Shown: one piece after another, positions 58,696 through 64,000 of the stretch
How positions within the stretch are numbered: the first letter of the stretch is position 1
Layout of the letters: each line of letters starts with the position of its first letter
Assembly (NCBI RefSeq): GCF_016808335.1
Contig: NC_053153.1
Span: 30,325,590-30,389,589, forward strand
Direction of reading: 5' to 3'
Origin: Panicum virgatum
Lineage: Eukaryota > Streptophyta > Magnoliopsida > Poales > Poaceae
Length of the DNA stretch: 64,000 nucleotides
The notes under the pieces: generated by a model
Databases searched by the model: none
What the model saw: the letters and a program-made list of their open reading frames with translations, nothing else
What the model was told of the DNA's origin: nothing
Program-made: the position numbers and the translations under genes

Positions 58696-60670
58696 TCATC
58701 CTCTTCCGATTCGTATCGGCGGCGCAACTTGTACTAGTACTGGTACTTTTCCAGAAGCTGGAAGCTGATTGCGGATGTGACGTACTTGCTCTTCAGTCAC
58801 ATGTTGCTGTTCTAGCTTGTGTTCATTCTGCGGCCATTTGCCAGAAGCGGCCTCTCTCCTCTGCTCATCATGGCGGCGCACGGGTCCCACCATGTTGATC
58901 TGGAATGCCAAATTCTGGCCCTCGGATCCAAAATCTGACAGCTCCACAACATTGGCTTGTGGGAAGGGCTTTGTGTCAACCTTCATCGTGTGTTGAGCCA
59001 AGATTAATCGGCCTTGCTCGATAGCCGATTGGATCTGACGACGCAGCTCCTTGCATTCACTCGTGGCATGAGTGAACGAGGGGTGCCATTTGCAGTACGG
59101 CCTTCCCTGCAGCTCTTGCGCCATCGGTAGCTTGTGATTCTCTGGAGCTTCAGCTGTTTTTCTTTGAGGAGCAAATCAAATATCTGCTCTGCTTTGGTCA
59201 CGTCGAAGTCGAAGTCGAAGCCCTTCACAAGCCCCTGCTATTTGACCCACTTACACGGGACAGGGTTTGCCCCCCGAGTCCACTCTGCCATGGCCACTTC
59301 TTGCTCCTCGCCAGAGTCATCAGATTCATCCGCCTGGGCCATGTTTACATGGCGCTTGAACTTGTCCTGTTACAGCTCAGGATGGTAAAGCTCATATGCC
59401 GTAAGCTTCTGCACCATGTGTGCCAGAGAGGTGAACTCCAACTGAAAAGCCAGATCCTTGATCGGCTTAGCGAGTCCCAGAACAGCCAAATCGACTGCCT
59501 CCTTATCTGTGATGCGCGATGAGTAGCATCGGCTCTTGACTTCTCAGAAGCGCTGTATGTACTCCGACACAGTCTCTCCTCGCTTCTGCCTGACTTGGGC
59601 GAGGTCGGCAATCCCAGTCTCAGCAGCCTCTGAGTGGTACTGAGTATGGAACTGATCTTCCAGCTGCCTCCAAGTTCGAATCGAATCCGGAGCCAATGAC
59701 GCATACCATCCAAAAGCTGGGCCCGTAAGAGATTGGCCAAAGAACCGAACCCTCAGAGGATCCGATACTGAGATCATCCCAAGCTGCGTTAAGTATCGGC
59801 TCACATGCTCTATGGAGCTGGCTCCTTCTGACCCATTGAACTTGGTGAACTCAGGAAGCCGATACTTGGGTGGCAACGGAATCAAGTCGTAATCACTTGG
59901 ATACGGCTTGGAATAGCCGATCGCTTTCCTCTTGGGCAGGATGCCGAACTGGTCTCTCAGTATTGCACTGACCTGTTCCACACTAAGAACTCCTGGGGCC
60001 GATGGCTCAACACTCGGCCCAGTAGCGTATTTTGCCAACCACGCTTGTTTCTCCGCGTCTGCTCCAGAAGCTCCTGGATTTACGATCTGCACCAAGTGTG
60101 TTGGATTGGCGCTGTAAGGGATGTAGGCGCATGTATAGCCGTGCGGGATCTCCTTGGGCGGCTCGGTGAGGAATTGGCCTTCACCAGGATCACCGCCGAT
60201 CTTGTGGATGACGTAGATCGACGAATTTTGTGGTCTTGGGGCCGCAAATGAGAACGGCAATTGCGGCCTAGAATGCAGTGCGGCTTCCTCTGTGTGACTC
60301 CCCAGGGTTGGTCCCGATGGAGAGTACTGGTTCTTGATTATCTCCTGGATGACGCGATGCGCCACGCGCTCGAGCTCGTTCATCAGGCTCTGAGAGTGCC
60401 GATGAAGTGTATGGGCCACCATGTAGTTCATCTCCTGACGCAGGGCCCTGGTGCGCTCCTCTGATGGTACAGACAAATCTACATTGTCGAGAGCGCCTTC
60501 AGGCGGAACCCCTTCCACTTAATGCCATGGTTGCGGGTCCTCTCAAAAGAGCCGATGAGATCGGCTTCCAACAGAGCTTTGATCTCATCATACTTCTTCT
60601 TGTGTTCAGGAGGGAGTTCTTTGTACGTGATGGGCTTGGGAGCGGGTTCTTGATCTTGAGCTCCAGACAT
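58696..60670 (-). pseudogene. Tat-type gag
   Basis: Gag starts at ATG 60670 (MSGAQDQEPAPKPITYKEL), shifts frame near 60510, and continues with FAAPRPQNSS, HGYTCAYIPYSANP, RLPEFTKFNGSEG, LTGPAFGWYASLAPDSI and TVSEYIQRF to TGA 59544-59546. More stops (TAA near 59372, TAG near 59238) and shifts precede the C-terminal CKWHPSFTHATSECKELRRQI module (59010-59100), typical of Tat gag. Several stops sit where CGA, CAA or CAG would fit. Confidence 0.85.
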
Positions 60671-60699
60671 TGTCGCGAGGGACGTTGTTGTCGAGAAGT

Positions 60700-60722
60700 G
60701 TCCCACCAGGCGTGCCAGAATG
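60700..60722 (-). other. Primer binding region of the Tat-lineage element
   Basis: On - TGGCACGCCTGGTGGGAC begins five bases after the 5' LTR end, the expected position of a primer site. I cannot assign the tRNA with confidence. Confidence 0.5.
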
Positions 60723-61936
60723 TGTTGTCGGTCAAAACCCATCGGCGAGCAGCGACAGGCAACACGAAGAGCCGGAAGGTCGCCGGGGTGCTGGCAGGCA
60801 CTGCTCCCTCATCGACGGCCTGCTATTCCGTCACGCGCCCGGAGGTTCCGTGGAAAGCCGGGCGTGCCACCTGACCTATACCCGATCAGGAGGGTGCGAA
60901 CGTGCTCCAAACAGTTTCCTGCGTACAAAGACACGTGTAAACATTAGTCCGAGCCGTGGTCGGCTCCCCGGGACGACTCTTGCATCGGCTTTAAAGAGCC
61001 GATCGAGTCCCGGTGTCAGATTGGATATGCACCTATCCAGATATTGATGAATAAAGTAAATAACTGTAAAGCTGCTTCAATTAAATCTAGTCAATCCAAT
61101 CCACGATGATAAAAGCTTCACTGCTAGATCGGAACATCCTACACGTGACTGGGCCTAATGAATGTAACAGATAACTAAACCAAAACCCAAAACAGAGGCC
61201 TAAGAACTAGCAAGAGCCGATTCCCGGAACAATCCCTATTAAGGCTAAGATAAAGCATCTAGTACGCCACCGGATCATCCAACCCGTTTGCAAGGCCTAA
61301 TCTAACAGATATTATGCCAACTCCTAGAGATAAGAGCAAACCATAACAGATTAGATCTACTAGACATAAAAGAAGCAGGACATTGTCTCTGTGCAACTAA
61401 TTCTATGTGACAAGAACTAGCATAAGATTAAAACATGACTGCACAGAGACAACATGATATTCGTAGATGATAAGCAACGAAGCACAACAGATCCACCAAA
61501 AGCCATGCTACGAACATCAGGATAACTAGCATTACTCGCCATCAAAAATGCTTCAGTACGAGTAATACTAAGGTAAAAGCAAGAACAACGTTGCCCTGAT
61601 CGCGAGAAGCAACCAGGGCAGCATGGCACTTACTTGGATGAAACCCTAGGATTAGGGGTGGCGATGCGCCGAGATTGTTGTTTGCGAGACGTGATGACGT
61701 TCTTTTCATGAATAACATAGGGTACATATTTATAGTCCGGAGACTTGGGAAACAATCTAAACTAATCTTGTCCCGATCGGACTCTATCTCTAATCTTAAA
61801 CTAAATCTAAGGATACATGGCCCATGTGGCCCAAATACTCATGCAGGAGCCGATTTACAAGCCTTCTTAATCTTTTGCTTTAAGCCCATCTTCCTTTCGG
61901 CCCATAAATTAATCTTGTTAATTTATGGCAATAACA
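60723..61936 (-). repeat. 5' LTR of the Tat-lineage element
   Basis: 1214 bp, same ends as the 3' LTR. TATA box TATAAATA on the minus strand at 61727-61734 would drive gag-pol transcription leftward. Confidence 0.92.
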
Positions 61937-61941
61937 CCTCT

Positions 61942-62319
61942 TCGCTTCATATGCGAAGACCCTCGGACGCGAAGGGAAGCGAAGCAAAGTGACCCCACTG
62001 TTAGAGTTTTGTATGGAGTGTACCGCTGTAATTCCACTAATTTGTGTCGGGTTTTGTAGCATTACGTTTATACCCAGAGAATATTCCAAGATGCTGGCAG
62101 TTGGGGGGTAGGAAGGGAATTTTGGCCAGAGAGTAGTTGAGATTTCGGGCTATAAATACCCCCCTTTGTAATTGAGAAACAGATTGAATACAGTGCAATT
62201 ACTCTATTGCTTTAATTTTCGTGCTGCCTTTGTGCTAGTGTTTTCCTTTCACGAGTTCCTGTCTCCCTTCGTCTGGGCTGTTGTGACCTCTTCGTCCCGG
62301 AGAGTGTCTTACACCAACA
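61942..62319 (+). repeat. 5' LTR of the plus-strand element, second part
   Basis: Continues the LTR begun at 48151, ends CACCAACA. It contains TATAAATA (62151-62158) after GGGC, a likely core promoter, with transcription start some 30 bp further on. Confidence 0.75.
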
Positions 62320-62359
62320 GTTTTGGTGCCCACCCACGGTTCGTCCTCGACACGACCAC

Positions 62360-64000
62360 ATGGAAGCAAAGAAGAAACCAAACCCCAGCGCTTCGGAGGC
62401 CAACGCTTCGACCGATGCTCAGCCTTCGAACAACATCATCATCCAAACAAACGCCGACAACGACGACCACGGCAAAGACCTCGAGATCGAAGACCTCGCA
62501 GACGGAGGCCTTGAGGCTGACCTCCATGACCTCGGCATCTCCGCCGAAGACATGCAAGCCATGAAGAGAATCGACGCACGCCTTGCGGAGAGGCAACTTC
62601 AAGCGCAGCAAGCACAAGCCGGCACATCCAATGCGGCAGCTGCAACAGCAAAGGGAAAAGGGCACCAGCTATCTGCCAAAGAGTTAGAGGAACAACTCAA
62701 CAAATTAAAAGAACAAAAACTTCGCTGCAAGGCAATGTGACAGACCATTAGAGATCGTTTGGTGATGATGAAACCCCCTCGTCAAGACCCAAGACTAGTG
62801 CAACAAGTGCCTCAGCCTCAAGGACTTCGTAGGCAACCCCCTTCGCCAAAGAATAGTACTCGAACGAAGAGGAAGGCGAGTACGTGATTCCAAACCAACT
62901 TCGCCAACAACAGCATTACCCACAACAGAACCCCACCACCCGCCTCTCCGTAGAATTCGAAGAGATCCCGTGGCCTCCACGTTTCAACCCAACCATCCTC
63001 CCACAGTTCGATGGGGATTCCGATCCAAGAGATTTTCTACTCAAGTACGAAGCGGCCATCGAAGCGTCCGGAGGCAGCGCGGCTTGCAAAGTAAAAGCAT
63101 TCGTCCTCTCGCTGAAGGGACTCGCTCAACATTGGTACTCCAATCTCCCAGCTCCGAAGAGAGCTCACCACTGCCTTTAGAGCGCCGAAGCCTGAAGAAG
63201 TCAATTCCTGTGCCTTCCACAACCTAAAGCAAGGAGGCTCTTCGCTGCAAGAATATCTGCACAGTCTCGTCAAGCTTCGCGCAAGAGCCCCAAATGTAGA
63301 CGAGAAGACCATTATCGATGCCGCAATCGCCGGCTTGAGTCTAGGCCCATGCGGAGAGTACCTCGAACGCCACAGGCCGAAGATTCTGAACAAGCTCTTC
63401 GAGATTATGCAAGAGTACTGTGTATTTGACAAAGGAAGCGTCGAAGAATCGAAGAAATGAATGCGAACAGGGGACGTAATCGCGACCGTCCGAACCAACA
63501 TCAGACCGAGCAAGCAAAAACACCGAAGGCCGTGAACACGGTCTCCGGTGACGAAGCCCGTGACTCCCGGCCTCAGAACAACAGATTAGGGAGGAGCGAC
63601 CGAAGCAACTTCAATAGGGGTCGGAGGGAAAACTCTGGCCGAAAACAAAAAGTACCATATTGCTGCATTCATGGCAGAGACAAAGGTCATTGGACCAATG
63701 AATGCCCCCTCATCAAGGACAAAAAAGAAGAGTTGGAGCGAGCCACAAACACCGAGCAGCCGCCGAAGCCCGTCAACTGCACCCACACAAACCAGACGCA
63801 AGGCCTGCCATCGCAAATTAAGTGGCAGCCTTCGCATCAACCACATTGGACTTCGGCATATCCCACCATTTCGCCATCCTTTCCAACCTTCCACTATAAC
63901 CCCACATACACCCCTCCAGCCCTACCAACGCCTTCGGCCCCCCAATTCTCGCAAATCCAAAACCCTTCGGCTCCACATCAAGGGTGGCGCCCACAACACC
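62360..64000 (+). pseudogene. Tat-like gag on + (runs off the window)
   Basis: ATG 62360 opens a charged N-terminal part (MEAKKKPNPSASEANAST; IDARLAERQLQAQQAQAG). TGA at 62738 interrupts it, the frame shifts near 62850 to the capsid part (PWPPRFNPTILPQFDGDSDP, LSLKGLAQHWYSNLP), shifts again near 63160 (TTAFRAPKPEEVNSCAFHNL, AIAGLSLGPCGEYLE), and ends in an Arg/Asn-rich region with a zinc-knuckle-like CCIHGRDKGHWTNEC (about 63660-63705) and a Pro-rich tail. Protease and pol would lie beyond 64000. At least two frameshifts make it non-functional as read. Confidence 0.75.

Larger units (their letters stand above)
48375..61936 (-). mobile_element. Complete Tat-lineage Ty3/Gypsy element, 13562 bp, with antisense genes
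   Basis: Two 1214-bp LTRs (48375-49588, 60723-61936) with TGTTGTCGG...ATAACA ends and exact 5-bp duplication CCTCT (48370-48374, 61937-61941). Minus-strand gag, protease, RT, RNase H, a second RNase H and integrase mark the Tat lineage. By hand I count about 40 differences between the LTRs (about 3%), mostly transitions. Between pol and the 3' LTR two genes lie in antisense. Nonsense codons and frameshifts affect all coding parts, so it is not autonomous today. Confidence 0.93.
48151..64000 (+). mobile_element. Tat-like Ty3/Gypsy element on +, 5' part only, split in its LTR
   Basis: The 5' LTR starts TGTTGGGGGCACC at 48151 and ends CACCAACA at 62319. It is interrupted after 48374 by the 13.6-kb element and resumes at 61942, giving an LTR of about 602 bp. 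A TATA box (62151-62158) lies inside the right part. A primer-site-like sequence follows, then gag in + orientation running past the window end. Pol and the 3' LTR lie beyond 64000. Confidence 0.8.

Overview
This is nuclear DNA of a flowering plant, almost certainly a grass (Poaceae, probably panicoid). The evidence is GT-AG introns, GC-rich single-exon and first-exon coding sequence, and the transposon families present: CACTA elements with TTTGCCGTGTGC subterminal repeats, Reina-type chromoviruses, Tat-lineage Ty3/Gypsy elements, Helitrons ending in CTAG, and hAT MITEs with 8-bp target duplications. Most of the window is transposable element, much of it nested. I saw no rRNA, tRNA or CRISPR array.

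Two host genes look substantial. An eight-exon SET-domain protein gene of the ATXR4/SDG38 type lies on + at 23486-27392. A single-exon trichome-birefringence-like (TBL) polysaccharide O-acetyltransferase gene lies on - at 34620-35933. Host-derived pieces also occur: a papain-like cysteine protease pseudogene (9870-10176), three exons of a class I alpha-mannosidase (13311-13810) and an unrecognised two-exon small ORF (11326-11972). These three sit before a Helitron-type 3' end at 14239, so they may be fragments captured by one Helitron.

Layout: 1-3100, MITEs and unassigned sequence. 3828-9761, a three-level nest (a solo LTR containing a gag-only LTR element on -, whose 5' LTR contains another solo LTR), each level defined by its ends and the outer and inner ones by exact 5-bp duplications. 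9762-14239, gene fragments. 14240-17800, repeats without genes. 17819-23250, a Reina-type chromovirus on - with at least seven nonsense codons. 23486-27392, the SET gene with two RTE-type LINE tails in its introns. 30006-34494, a 5'-truncated L1 on - containing a complete 2066-bp Helitron and a hAT MITE. 34620-35933, TBL. 36381-41914, two CACTA elements 162 bp apart. About 43399-48150, part of a third CACTA whose ORF1/Ulp1-like gene is decayed. 48151 to the window end, a Tat-like element on + whose 5' LTR is split by a complete 13.6-kb Tat-lineage element on - (48375-61936).

The 13.6-kb element is the most interesting object. Besides gag, protease, RT, two RNase H domains and integrase on -, it carries two genes on the opposite strand: a very acidic Ser/Asp/Glu-rich ORF (49851-50411) and a five-exon plant-mobile-domain plus coiled-coil gene (50800-53761). 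Each has its own TATA-like sequence. A cluster of short hairpins (53828-53990) fills the gap where the antisense gene and pol converge. Coding parts of the two large gypsy elements are now disabled, mostly by C-to-T or G-to-A nonsense changes as expected from decay of methylated DNA.
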